From the NCBI GenBank assembly GCA_964036275.1, contig OZ038438.1, forward strand, positions 9,554,978-9,618,977: DNA of 64,000 nucleotides. Direction: 5' to 3'. This DNA comes from Litoditis marina (taxonomy: Eukaryota; Nematoda; Chromadorea; Rhabditida; Rhabditidae). Below, piece after piece: positions 47,682-60,900 of this stretch. Position 1 is the stretch's first letter. The number at the start of each line of letters is the position of its first letter. The translations under genes were made by a program, and so were the position numbers. The notes beneath the pieces are model-generated. The model was not told the DNA's origin. It saw only the letters and a list, made by a program, of their open reading frames with translations, and did not search any database.

Positions 47682-48914
47682 GCGGAAGCCATGTCTTCCG
47701 ACGCGGACCGACTGCGACGCTCGAAACGGAACAAATTCTTCCTCGATGTAGCCGCACTCAATTCCGCAAAGACGGACAGACGCCGCACACAGCCGGTGCG
47801 TTTGTTTGTTATTCTTTTTCCGGAAAAAAGTTTACATGTAGATTGGAAGCTTTCGTATGTGGGGTCAGTCCCATCTTCTATGCAATCTTTTTAATTCAAT
47901 ATCCTTTTTTATAATCAACACAAATCAGATATCTACATTATCCATCAGCAAATAATACCCATAAACAGTGCCAAATTTTCAAAATATCAACCTTATACGG
48001 GATTCGAGTCCACCTCGAATGTTTAGGGAATACTAAACAGCACACCAACTAGGAAGGAACTGAGATATGTACTCTCGCTTTTTTGTGACGATTATGTATC
48101 TATCTGAGAGCGCGTGAATTTGAAGGTGTAATTGAAAAATTTTCACCTCGCTTTGGTCCGTGTATCAGGTCTCTGACTGCCAATTTGTTCTCATAAATGT
48201 ATTGTTCAGCATCGGTTGCCGAGTCCATCTCCCCTTTCTCTTCGTGCCCACTCCGCGAGCCCGAGCACTCTGGAAGCGGGCTCCGTCGGGGTCAGTCTCA
48301 TAATACAGACAGTGTTTGTAACTATAGGTAGTGTATTGGTTGTAGTTTGATGTCGATACACGCACTCGTTCAAAAATTTCCACCGAAAACAGTAGGATCC
48401 AATTACGAGCTGATAAGGCAATGTCGTATCCCGTATGCACTTGTCCTGGAAAGTATGACCCCAATAACCCAAACTTCCCTACATAATCATGTTCATTTGT
48501 TAAGTCGTTTTCACTTCAAGTTGAGGATTCATTACACGATTTACGCAAACATCAACAAGATGTCACAACAAACTACTTTATGTGACCATCGTAATGGTGT
48601 GGCCTTCTTACGCTGTCACTACATCGGTTCAAATAGTGTATGAGCCAGTACTTCTCTTAAAATGGGAACCAATATACGGTGTAATGCTACCGTCAGAAAC
48701 CCTTCTCTGTGTTTTGTTTTTCTCAGTATGTCTATCACTTTCTTTCCAAAGCAGTCGTGATTTTCTTCCACGAGTGAAAGACAACGCTTCTCAGGCATCT
48801 AATAAGTGTTGACTGATTCAGACGAGTTTACTGCCTGACGACGACACAAAACGCGCACGACGTCAGATTCGTAACAACAATTATGTCTATGACGATGACT
48901 CTGAGGAAGAAGAG
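47682..48914 (+). CDS. Zinc-finger gene exons 1-2: basic/acidic N-terminus
   Basis: Exon 47682-47795 (ATG at 47691, 35 codons, phase 0 out at GTGCGT) and exon 48822-48914 (31 codons, ending in DDDSEEEE). The acceptor TTGTTCAG at 47674-47681 leaves only nine bases of leader before the ATG. The intron between them contains a tRNA-related SINE copy at about 47966-48097. Confidence 0.75.
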
Positions 48915-51900
48915 GTACATTAAACGCAAGGGATATTGTAGTGGAAAGTGTTGTGTTTTGTCGTAAGTGGTTGAATGCGTATCTTTTTGAGAAAACCTTC
49001 GTTTTCCATGTTACATTCAGCCTAATTTTCATCGACGCTGACAAGATATCAGTGGGAATGGCGAGGACTAACTACCACATGGCGGAATCGAACCCGCAAA
49101 CCATCATTCTAGAAGAGTGCGAACAATCCAGTTTCAAAAACACGGAGATCATACTTCTGATGGAATCGTGTACCGAATGATTTCAACATTGTGATATCCT
49201 TTCCAAAATTGTCTTGAAAATGAGCGTTGTGTTCAGGACGCAGCTCGTGGTGGTGGCATGGCGGGATCCCACATGTGCAGCAAATGTCCGAGCCGCTTCG
49301 AAACCAGACCCGGTCTGGCTAATCATTTCAAACTACATGGAGGCCAGTTGTGATCGACATTTCACGAACGTTTACTCATATTTTCTTTAGATTGTCAATG
49401 TAATTTTAGAAAGTTGGATGAATTAATGCTCTAGTTTCAAGACTTGTCTGCGTAGTTAACATTTAGTATCGTTCACCTCAGTTGGTTTTTTTTTTGCAAT
49501 AAGTCAGTATTCATACTATATTATTACAGTGCTAAATCGCAAGTTCAAGTGTGAGCAGTGTGATTTCTCTTGCGGGTCAGCAAAAGCCATTCGTAACCAC
49601 AGAAAATGCCACGGCCAGCCTTTGACGGAGCATCCGGTGAGATCTCTTCTGGTGTGAAATCGAAGTTCGGTGATATTCTGGTCGGAAAACACAGCAGAAA
49701 CTATAAAACCTACCTGCAACGCACCACGTTTGATATAGAATTGCAGCAGGACAAACCAAATTGAATTACCGATAAGTCTGCTGGCTTCAATTGGTGCAAT
49801 TTTTGTCCTTTTCCCGGTTATCTCACTGACCAGCAAGGTTGAACCAATTGTTGAAAACATTTAAAACGTAATGAAACACTCAACTAACAGATACCACTAG
49901 AATCTGTGAAACAGAACAGAAAAAATGATCGAAACATGGCGGAGCGTGTTGTCTGAATAAAAATCATTCTAGTGAAAACCAAATCTAGTTCATCGTCAGG
50001 TCGGTGAACACAGCATAAACTATGAAATTACAGCCGTCTCCCGCGCACAGTGACACCCGCAGCGATACTTCTGGAGCCAGTCGCACGCCGCCGGAGCTGA
50101 CTCCGCAGAAGAACGCCATCGCAGTCTTCTCGGAGAACAGCAGTCCGCCGCAGTTGTCCGCCGTTGTGCCGCATCTGTCCGCGTCCGCCTCCGATTCCCA
50201 ACTGGACCGCAAATGGAAAGGTATACTAGGTGTCGTTCTCATCTGGACTTCTACAGTACTCATTTCGAACTATGCCGGTTGTTTTTACCAGGGGAGGTTT
50301 CGACTAAATTGAAATCGTCCGCAAATGGAAAGGTATACTAGGTGTCGTTCTCATCTGGACTTCTACAGTACTCATTTCGAACTATGCCGGTTGTTTTTAC
50401 CAGGGGAGGTTTCGACTAAATTGAAATCGTCCGCAAATGGAAAGGTATACTAGGTGTCGTTCTCATCTGGACTTCTACAGTACTCATTTCGAACTATGCC
50501 GGTTGTTTTTACCAGGGGAGGTTTCGACTAAATTGAAATCGTCCGCAAATGGAAAGGTATACTAGGTGTCGTTCTCATCTGGACTTCTACAGTACTCATT
50601 TCGAACTATGCCGGTTATTTTTACCAGGGGAGGTTTCGACTAAATTGAAATCGTCCGCAAATGGAAAGGTATACTAGGTGTCGTTCTCATTTGGACTCCT
50701 ACAGTACTCATTTCGAACTATGCCGGTTGTTTTTACCAGGGGAGGTTTCGACTAAATTGAAATCGTCCGCAAATGGAAAGGTATACTAGGTGTCGTTCTC
50801 ATTTGGACTCCTACAGTACTCATTTCGAACTATGCCGGTTATTTTTACCAGGGGAGGTTTCGACTAAATTGAAATCGTCCGCAAATGGAAAGGTATACTA
50901 GGTGTCGTTCTCATCTGGACTTCTACAGTACTCATTTCGAACTATGCCGGTTATTTTTACCAGGGGAGGTTTCGACTAAATTGAAATCGTCCGCAAATGG
51001 AAAGGTATACTAGGTGTCGTTCTCATCTGGACTTCTACAGTACTCATTTCGAACTATGCCGGTTATTTTTACCAGGGGAGGTTTCGACTAAATTGAAATC
51101 GTCCGCAAATGGAAAGGTATACTAGGTGTCGTTCTCATCTGGACTTCTACAGTACTCATTTCGAACTATGCCGGTTGTTTTTACCAGGGGAGGTTTCGAC
51201 TAAATTGAAATCGTCCGCAAATGGAAAGGTATACTAGGTGTCGTTCTCATCTGGACTTCTACAGTACTCATTTCGAACTATGCCGGTTGTTTTTACCAGG
51301 GGAGGTTTCGACTAAATTGAAATCGTCCGCAAATGGAAAGGTATACTAGGTGTCGTTCTCATCTGGACTTCTACAGTACTCATTTCGAACTATGCCGGTT
51401 GTTTTTACCAGGGGAGGTTTCGACTAAATTGAAATCGTCCGCAAATGGAAAGGTATACTAGGTGTCGTTCTCATCTGGACTTCTACAGTACTCATTTCGA
51501 ACTATGCCGGTTATTTTTACCAGGGGAGGTTTCGACTAAATTGAAATCGTCCGCAAATGGAAAGGTATACTAGGTGTCGTTCTCATCTGGACTTCTACAG
51601 TACTCATTTCGAACTATGCCGGTTGTTTTTACCAGGGGAGGTTTCGACTAAATTGAAATCGTCCGCAAATGGAAAGGTATACTAGGTGTCGTTCTCATCT
51701 GGACTTCTACAGTACTCATTTCGAACTATGCCGGTTGTTTTTACCAGGGGAGGTTTCGACTAAATTGAAATCGTCCGCAAATGGAAAGGTATACTAGGTG
51801 TCGTTCTCATCTGGACTTCTACAGTACTCATTTCGAACTATGCCGGTTATTTTTACCAGGGGAGGTTTCGACTAAATTGAAATCGTCCGCAAATGGAAAG

Positions 51901-54900
51901 GTATACTAGGTGTCGTTCTCATCTGGACTTCTACAGTACTCATTTCGAACTATGCCGGTTGTTTTTACCAGGGGAGGTTTCGACTAAATTGAAATCGTCC
52001 GCAAATGGAAAGGTATACTAGGTGTCGTTCTCATCTGGACTTCTACAGTACTCATTTCGAACTATGCCGGTTGTTTTTACCAGGGGAGGTTTCGACTAAA
52101 TTGAAATCGTCCGCAAATGGAAAGGTATACTAGGTGTCGTTCTCATCTGGACTTCTACAGTACTCATTTCGAACTATGCCGGTTATTTTTACCAGGGGAG
52201 GTTTCGACTAAATTGAAATCGTCCGCAAATGGAAAGGTATACTAGGTGTCGTTCTCATCTGGACTTCTACAGTACTCATTTCGAACTATGCCGGTTATTT
52301 TTACCAGGGGAGGTTTCGACTAAATTGAAATCGTCCGCAAATGGAAAGGTATACTAGGTGTCGTTCTCATCTGGACTTCTACAGTACTCATTTCGAACTA
52401 TGCCGGTTGTTTTTACCAGGGGAGGTTTCGACTAAATTGAAATCGTCCGCAAATGGAAAGGTATACTAGGTGTCGTTCTCATCTGGACTTCTACAGTACT
52501 CATTTCGAACTATGCCGGTTATTTTTACCAGGGGAGGTTTCGACTAAATTGAAATCGTCCGCAAATGGAAAGGTATACTAGGTGTCGTTCTCATCTGGAC
52601 TTCTACAGTACTCATTTCGAACTATGCCGGTTGTTTTTACCAGGGGAGGTTTCGACTAAATTGAAATCGTCCGCAAATGGAAAGGTATACTAGGTGTCGT
52701 TCTCATCTGGACTTCTACAGTACTCATTTCGAACTATGCCGGTTGTTTTTACCAGGGGAGGTTTCGACTAAATTGAAATCGTCCGCAAATGGAAAGGTAT
52801 ACTAGGTGTCGTTCTCATCTGGACTTCTACAGTACTCATTTCGAACTATGCCGGTTATTTTTACCAGGGGAGGTTTCGACTAAATTGAAATCGTCCGCAA
52901 ATGGAAAGGTATACTAGGTGTCGTTCTCATCTGGACTTCTACAGTACTCATTTCGAACTATGCCGGTTGTTTTTACCAGGGGAGGTTTCGACTAAATTGA
53001 AATCGTCCGCAAATGGAAAGGTATACTAGGTGTCGTTCTCATCTGGACTTCTACAGTACTCATTTCGAACTATGCCGGTTGTTTTTACCAGGGGAGGTTT
53101 CGACTAAATTGAAATCGTCCGCAAATGGAAAGGTATACTAGGTGTCGTTCTCATCTGGACTTCTACAGTACTCATTTCGAACTATGCCGGTTGTTTTTAC
53201 CAGGGGAGGTTTCGACTAAATTGAAATCGTCCGCAAATGGAAAGGTATACTAGGTGTCGTTCTCATCTGGACTTCTACAGTACTCATTTCGAACTATGCC
53301 GGTTATTTTTACCAGGGGAGGTTTCGACTAAATTGAAATCGTCCGCAAATGGAAAGGTATACTAGGTGTCGTTCTTATTTGGACTCCTACAGTAATCTTT
53401 TCAAACTATGCGGTGTTGCTTTCCACCTGGTGAAGATTTCGCAAACATTAAAATCGTCATGTCTCCCTAGAACAACTTTATATCGAACGTAGGGTTTTGT
53501 TTTCATAATAAAACACTCATTCATATGTTAAAATGTGTACTGTAGTATACAGTTCAGCTAACCAGTATCGAAGACAACTAATGCCCATCAATTCATGTTA
53601 GAAGTTGTTCATTACATGAATTAGTGTTCCGAATAAGATGGTTTCTTGTTGAGAAATGTAAGCACAGTTGTTGTCGTTATAACTGTTCTCTTCATGCGTT
53701 CTTTCATTTTTGTAAATAGTATTACCAGACATCTCCTGTTTATTTGTGCACACAGCGAATATATGGTCAATATTGGTATATCATCACTTCTTTTCAGTCG
53801 ATTCCAACAAGTTGAACTCGCTTCGCAACCGATGCGGGAACTGTCCGTTCGCATCCCGGAATCGAAGAAGGTTCGAGACTCATTTGCTGAGCCATGGAAA
53901 ATCTACTGGATTCCGGTGTCATAGCTGTACATTAACGTTAGTTTTACTACTAAATCAGTGATATCGTACTCGTCATTCCTACGTGAAGTGTCCATACCGA
54001 CGTTTTGTGCCCTATTTTCAAATGCCTTGTTTGCTGTCCAGTTTTTGTGCTATTGTAGAGGAAAGATCACATGAGATCTCTCAGAGGTCCTGTGTATACA
54101 AAAATCATGAGTCTGCATCATTAACCCGGCCGCAGGATACTGCGCGGACGAAAGTTGCATATCTCTCAAAAACTTTCCTCAGAGAATTGAAGTGTTTTAC
54201 ATTTAAAAGAGTATTAAATTTTATTTCACTTTGTGTTGTGCCCTTTCTTGCGTCGTAGACTAAACGGAAAACATGGAAATTTTGATGAAACCTTTAACAT
54301 GCTTGTACAATTGCAGGACTCCCTCGAGTGGCTTTTTGAAGCGTCACATCACGGAGGTTCACAAGGAGATCTCGTTTCCCTGGCCTCCCCAGTACGTTGT
54401 GGACGGGAAACAGCGCCATGAGACTCTAGACGAGGAAAACTTATCTGGGGCTACTGGATTGCAGTGGAGTAGGAAGAATGCATGTCGTGCTAGGGTGAGT
54501 GGTTGATTTGAAAGAGATCAAAACGACAATCTATGTGTATTACCTGATTCTTAGTAGTTATTGTTTCACTTTATTTGTATGAAATATTTTTATGAACTGG
54601 CCTTCTTCTCTTCATCACTGTGTGTAACCTGTTCCAAAACTCAAACTCAACCGAACTCATTCACTAATTTAACAAAAACACTGTGCTAATCGTGGAAAAA
54701 TGGATCTCGATACGCTCGCGGTGTTAAAGACGTGAGCAAGTTAACTGTTGAGTTGAGTTTCTCGACAATATTGTATTTACTCTCTTTTTCGTCCATTCCG
54801 GGGACTATACATACCCAAGCAATATCTCCCTTTCCAGTTGTATCCTCGAGAATGCGTGCCCGACCCCAACGGACTTCGCTGTCCGGTGTCCTCCTGTACA

Positions 54901-57900
54901 TATCTGTGTCACACCAAGAGTCAAATGGTCTCGCACAAGCATAGAACCCACACGTTTAAGGTAGTGAATCACCGTTTTGGAGCCCTATTTGTTGTGGCTC
55001 AACCGAATTGTCTTCCAGCGTACGTTGGTAAAAACTTAGTCAGACCTTCTAGTCAGCTGGGTCGAGTGAGCATTATTGCACGATTACGCAAATGTGCTCG
55101 ATCAATCCCATCGTATTGTCTTTATAGAGCACCAACCTACTCATGTGATGTTTTAAGACGTGAAAACTTTCAAAAACATATCCTCACCCCTCGATGTGGT
55201 TGTGCACTCAGTGTAGATTTCATCGGTAATCGAGCCAATTCCAGTCGCGTTTCTGTCGATTCCGTTGCTCCAGATGTGGATTGTTTCTGCGCACACCCGG
55301 CGCCCTTCGCCTCCATCGTACACTACGCCACGTTCCACGTTCAATTCATCCCAAAGTGAAAACGTTGCTGATTGGCGAATCTATGGGAAGACACTTTCTA
55401 CGGGCGTAAGTTTCACCATATTTCCTGATCAAAGTTGATTTTCACAGCAGCCATCACAAGGTATGTTGTATTTCCAGTTATCGATGCATTTTTACAGTAT
55501 TCACTATCACATCACTAGATTCAGTTTCAGGAGAAAAATTACGACCATTCATCACGACCAAGTTTTTTTTTAAAGTTCAGAGCACTGAAAAGTTAAGGTT
55601 CCAATGATATAATAATCGAGTTGCTAAACGGTTTGTGACATGAACTCACTCAGTAATATCAACATATCAATAAATATATATTCAGGGTGTGCACGGATCT
55701 TCTGTCCCGGAGTGCGGCGACTTCGTTGGGAGACCCCGCCCTGGACGATTCGCCCCCTAGCAGCGGGAAGGTGACTCCCCTGGTGCCACCCCTCCGGAAG
55801 AACGATGGTTTCGTCTCCGAGAACGGTCGATTAGACTCAACCGATGGGATGAACAGTTGTTCACAGTCGTCTAACGGCGAATGCACGTTCGAAGGAATCA
55901 AACTACCTGAATAGTGAGTTCACCGTTAGCCTAAGGCCCCACTCTATTTTTGGACTGCAAGTAATCACTCTGTAGACATTGTGTTGTTTGAAGAACCCAA
56001 TAACATTTTGTTTGAAATTTGCCATACTATGAAGACCCGCTTTTCCCGTCTCCAAGTTTTTATTAATTCTGTTGGTGCAGTTTTCTACTCAAATGTTCTA
56101 AGATGTCTTGCCAGAAGACAGTTCATATATGGCTGTTAGAGAGCATTTTATTGTTTTTGAGTATACTCGTTGCGCCCACGACGTTGTACCGTTTCAGTCT
56201 CCGTAGTGTGGCGCTAGACAGCGTGGATGTCTCAGAGGCAAACAAGTTCATCGATCAGCCTTTCAAGTGCGAAGAGTGTCCGTTCGGAACAAATGCACGC
56301 TCGAAGCTGGACCGTCATGTGGCAAAACATACTGTACGCAGTGACTTGGACGTGAGTTCTGCAATACTAGATGAAGATCAGATGTGTTTCAAGAAAACCA
56401 AATAACATTGAAGCATTCACCTGATCTGTATAGAACTAGAAAGAGAGAGGGGGAGAGAGAAAGGGAGAGAGAAAGAGAGAGAGAGAGAGAGAAAATGAAG
56501 ATATTGTGATCGATTCCAGTGTCCCAGCTGCTCGTTCTCGTGTCGTGGCGATGACATAATGCAACAGCACTTCCGTCTGCACGTGGTCTTCGTCCACAAA
56601 CAGCGTTCGGAGGCGGCCCGGGCCGTTTCGGACCTTGCGCCCCTCTTTCTGCCCTCCACTCAGCGGCACATCCCGGTCAGTCCCACCTCAACCTCATCGA
56701 ATACGCTCCGAACATTTTTCAATAAATTTGTGTACGGCCTGTTCCATCCGTTCATTACTTTATTGTGATTCAACTACAATTGTGTAGTATCAATATCAAC
56801 CGCAGATGGACCTTCCGTAGACGGGGTGGAGATAGGCATGGGTGAGACTTGAACTCTCAGACTGTTAAGTCACAGATCTTCTTTCGAATTGACGGGATTC
56901 TTTTGTGGCGAGTTTCAAGATGAATTCCGAGAAGAAGCACACAAAAACTATTATTTGAACTCGTTCAATAGAACTTTTGTATTTAGTTTCAAGACCGTTT
57001 CAGTATAACCTGGTTTGCAGACCTCCTCCGAGCTCCCCTCACCTGTCAATCCCCGGGTTCGAATGACCAATGAGAGACTTTCTCGGAAGAAGAATGCGCC
57101 AACATTCACTAAAGTGGTCATGGTCAGTCTCTCTGGTCGGAATCTTGATAAATATGTTGTCCACTTGCAATGCACGCATTAGCAATATTCCAGATGTCTC
57201 TGACACGTACCTCTGCGAAAACGTGGACTCGAAAATATGGATAATTATAGTGAAATAATAATAAAAACAAATATAAGAATTGGTTTCAGAGCGATGGTAC
57301 AAAGATGAGAAGGTGTCTGGAGTGTCCCTATGTTACGAAACATTCATGCGATCTGTCCACCCACTATCAAATGCATCTGAGTGTTGGTCAGAGGTGAGTA
57401 TTCAATTCACTGGATGACTACTGGTTTCACTTGACATTCACGATTAACTTGGGCATACAGGCTGAGGGGGCGTGGCGTAATTTTAATCACCCTACCGTAC
57501 TTGCCTGCAGGGTATTTTGCGAATTGTGAAAAGTTGTATCTTTTCTTTTTTTTAACTTGGCGCACATCAAACACATTCCTCAATCAGAACTTGTTGAATT
57601 ACAAGCAGTCTCAGATTTGTTAATAACATAATAGATCGATAACGTATTCACTCCTTATTGATATTTCAGATATAAATGCACACAGTGCTCTTATTCTACG
57701 AAAAGATCTGTGTGCCTTAAAACTCATTACCAACAGCACCGAGAACAGAATGCTAAGGAGGTTAGTGTACTTTTCTGTTTTTGTACAGTACTCGAGTTCT
57801 GAATTCCATGGTTTTTAACAGTTTCTAAACCTTTAAAACTTGTCAACTGCAGTTTGAAACAGTGAAATAAAACATATTTTGCAGCGTACAGCCGTTTTTT

Positions 57901-60900
57901 TTTCATTCTCATCAAATCAAAAGCACACGGAAAGTTTCAGATCTCTCATTTATGTCAGATGGATGTGAAGTTAAATCGTACAAAACATGTTTCAAGTTTT
58001 GCCAACAGTAGGTTCAAACTACAAACACAGAAAAACAGAACGAAGTGACCTCTCCTTTCTCTAATGGCGCTGAATAGACGCCGGGCCTGAACTGAACATG
58101 TGCTCCTCTGTATTTGTACTTCTGTAACGCTAAATTTTACTCATAATCTAAAATCAGTGATACTTTGCAGCTTGAAGAAGCGCGATTGTGTGGTCCAATC
58201 GCAACGCTCTCGTCCTTTAAACTGCAATACATTTTTCAATTGCAGTTTAAAGGACCGTTGACACGGAATCGGTCCACATAATCGTCCCACTTTAAACTAC
58301 AACGCAATTACGATATTATAATGCGAAACCTATGGTTACAGTCTACTGCCCGTCCGCTAGCCCTTCGCGCCAACGGTGCGCCAATTGGCACTCGGCAGGG
58401 TGTGGGCAAGTTCCGGATCTACGTATGTCGCAGCTGTCCTTTCGTCAGCCGCACATTGGTCGCTTTATGGATGCATGCCAGGTTCGACAGAATACGAACT
58501 ACTGATGCAACATATACTCTTCTCAAAACGACCCTAAAGGCGGCATGTTGTCCTAGCAGGCTATATTTTGATATCGTTGCATTTGACAGAAATCTACAGA
58601 CTTCGACGTGTAATTAGATCGAACGACAACAAATATTCGGTCACTTCCTATACTTACTTCGCATTCCACATGATATCACCTCTTTATTACGACAGTTCAT
58701 CGATTGCTCTGCTAGAACTTCGAATTTTGCATGTAGTTCACGCGCGGTTCATCAACTTCTCAAGATAATGACCTTGCGAACTTGTTATGAAGTTGCAGGG
58801 ATTGCCACTGCGTCAGATTGAAACGGCAGGGTGATACAACACAGAACAACTCAAGCAAAAACACAATACAGAAAAGGAAGAAGAATTTTTCCAGTTCGTA
58901 TAAAACATGAACGTGTTAGTACTTCAGATCTCATCTGTTCCGTCGCGGCGCCCTGATCCGTTGCTCCGCTTGTGAATATTACGGTATTCGAATGGAAGCG
59001 TTGGAGGACCACTTACTTCTTCACAATTCAGATGATCTCACCATCGAAGTGAGTGTCACTATCTGATAATGATACTGTACTTTACTATAATTTCGTAACA
59101 GTTCATTTAATATAACATAATATACTCGTCGGATATTTTTAATATCCTGATTCATTTCTGTTGACTACCTATAATGATCGACTACCTATAATAATCATAT
59201 TTACCGTATGAGCAACAACTGAAAGAAGCCATTCCATGAAACTATAAAAACAGTTGTTGTCAGCCAATGTCAAACATGAGCACCTACTGTTCTGAATATG
59301 TACGATTATGTTTCACTTACTATTCATGGGAACTATGAAGGCCAGTTGAAAACCAACCTAGCTCTCTTTTCCAGCGTGTGTCATCCGTGAAAATAGCCAA
59401 AACTCCACCACAGCGTTTTCAGTGCGAGTAAGTTTTTCTGTTCTATTCTGTCGATATTTATTGAATATGCTTGCTATTTTGTAGTTCTTTTTCTTTATCC
59501 TTCCAGTAGGCAGTATTCTCAATCTGATAAGAAAGTGAAAAGTAAACATGGATAGGAAAAAGAACGTTAGTGATGTCTCAAATTGAAAAAGTAGATTTGC
59601 GAAAAAAAAGAGTACGGAAATACCACTTCTGCAGCGAGTGTCCGTTCGTGTCCTCCACGTATCAGCAGAACTGGAACCATAAACAGAAGCACAAGAAGAG
59701 CTCGCGCTATCCATGTCCGTTCTGCACTTTTAGGTGAGTTCGACCACGTTTCATGTATGCGCGCATGTCCTATTTAGAGAAAGTGTGAACTGTAATGAAA
59801 GATTAGAGAAAGTGTGAACTGTAATGAAAGATACTCTTATTGAAGTTATTAGAAAAATGAAAAGAACTTCGTATGATTAGTTAAGTTTCTATGAGCCTAT
59901 TTGAGATTCAAGCACTCAAGACTCACTAGATGCAGTGCAGTCGTAGTGGATTGGTGTTTCTTGACTGCCCACCAGACACTTGCTTATTTCCGTTGGTTTC
60001 TCACTGTAGTATAAGTGATTTGGTTCCAGCATTGGCTCGGAGATTTGCCTCAGGGAGCACATAGCTATACATGGAGACGTTGAGAAAGGCAGCATGGCCA
60101 GATTACCCTCACATCGTGTCGCGAAGGAGGAAAATCGCTATTCATCAGCAGCGGAAGTCAACCTGGAGCCCTGGTACACTTTGATAATTCATGGTTCACT
60201 TTTGAGTAGTCAAATACTTCGAAGTACAATCAGAAGAAACAATCTGATGTTGACTACAACTACAAAACAGTAGGAAATCGAGTAAAAACCCTGAATATGT
60301 GTTTGTGTCTAGAGATAATCCGAGAAAACTTTCCATGCCGAATATTTCCATTTTTGAGAAAAGTCAGGACATAAACGCACCTCAACGATGAACAGGAAAC
60401 GTGACTTCCATTGGCAAACTATCATGTTACTTGTCCAATTCAGCTCGTCGGCACCTGTGAAAATGGAGTTCGATAGGAGCCAATCATCGTCCGAGACCAA
60501 GCCCCGCCCCCTACAGTATGACGCTCCGCTGCGAGTGGATGTTTTAGAGAAGCTCCGCCCACCCACTCAGCTTATGGCCGTATTGGAGCGCGAGGTGAAA
60601 GCCGAAGGTTGGTCTGCAATATATAAAATTTACAATCGAATCGAGCAAGATCCTCCAATTTGTATACGTTCTTTCAATAGCTGTGATGTTGGTCACTTAT
60701 AGTTATTTTCAGTCCTGATTAAGCTCTTACAGTATGAATATGAGGTCAGACAACGTGTACAAGGAATGAGCCCATTCAATTAGTTGTCCGATTGAAAAAC
60801 ACGACGAAATATCTGAGTTACGATAAAAATGTAGTAGGATCAAACTACAAAGATACACGAACGGAACTCCGTGCAACCTATAGATAGTCACAAACCGAAC

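Noticed and set aside
50022..50312. Extending the exon into the tandem array as coding repeats
   Set aside because: The unit length is not a multiple of three and stops occur within the first unit. The next exon matches the phase of the first donor.
50211..53455. CRISPR-like regular array
   Set aside because: The whole 112-bp unit repeats with no unique spacers, in an animal intron; it is a minisatellite.
54838..55359. 173-codon ORF on the plus strand
   Set aside because: Only its first 41 codons are the real exon (finger CPVSSC). The rest reads through an intron and crosses the next exon in the wrong frame.
57030..57075. GGGTTCGAATGACC as a tRNA B-box
   Set aside because: No matching T-stem and no A-box at the proper distance.
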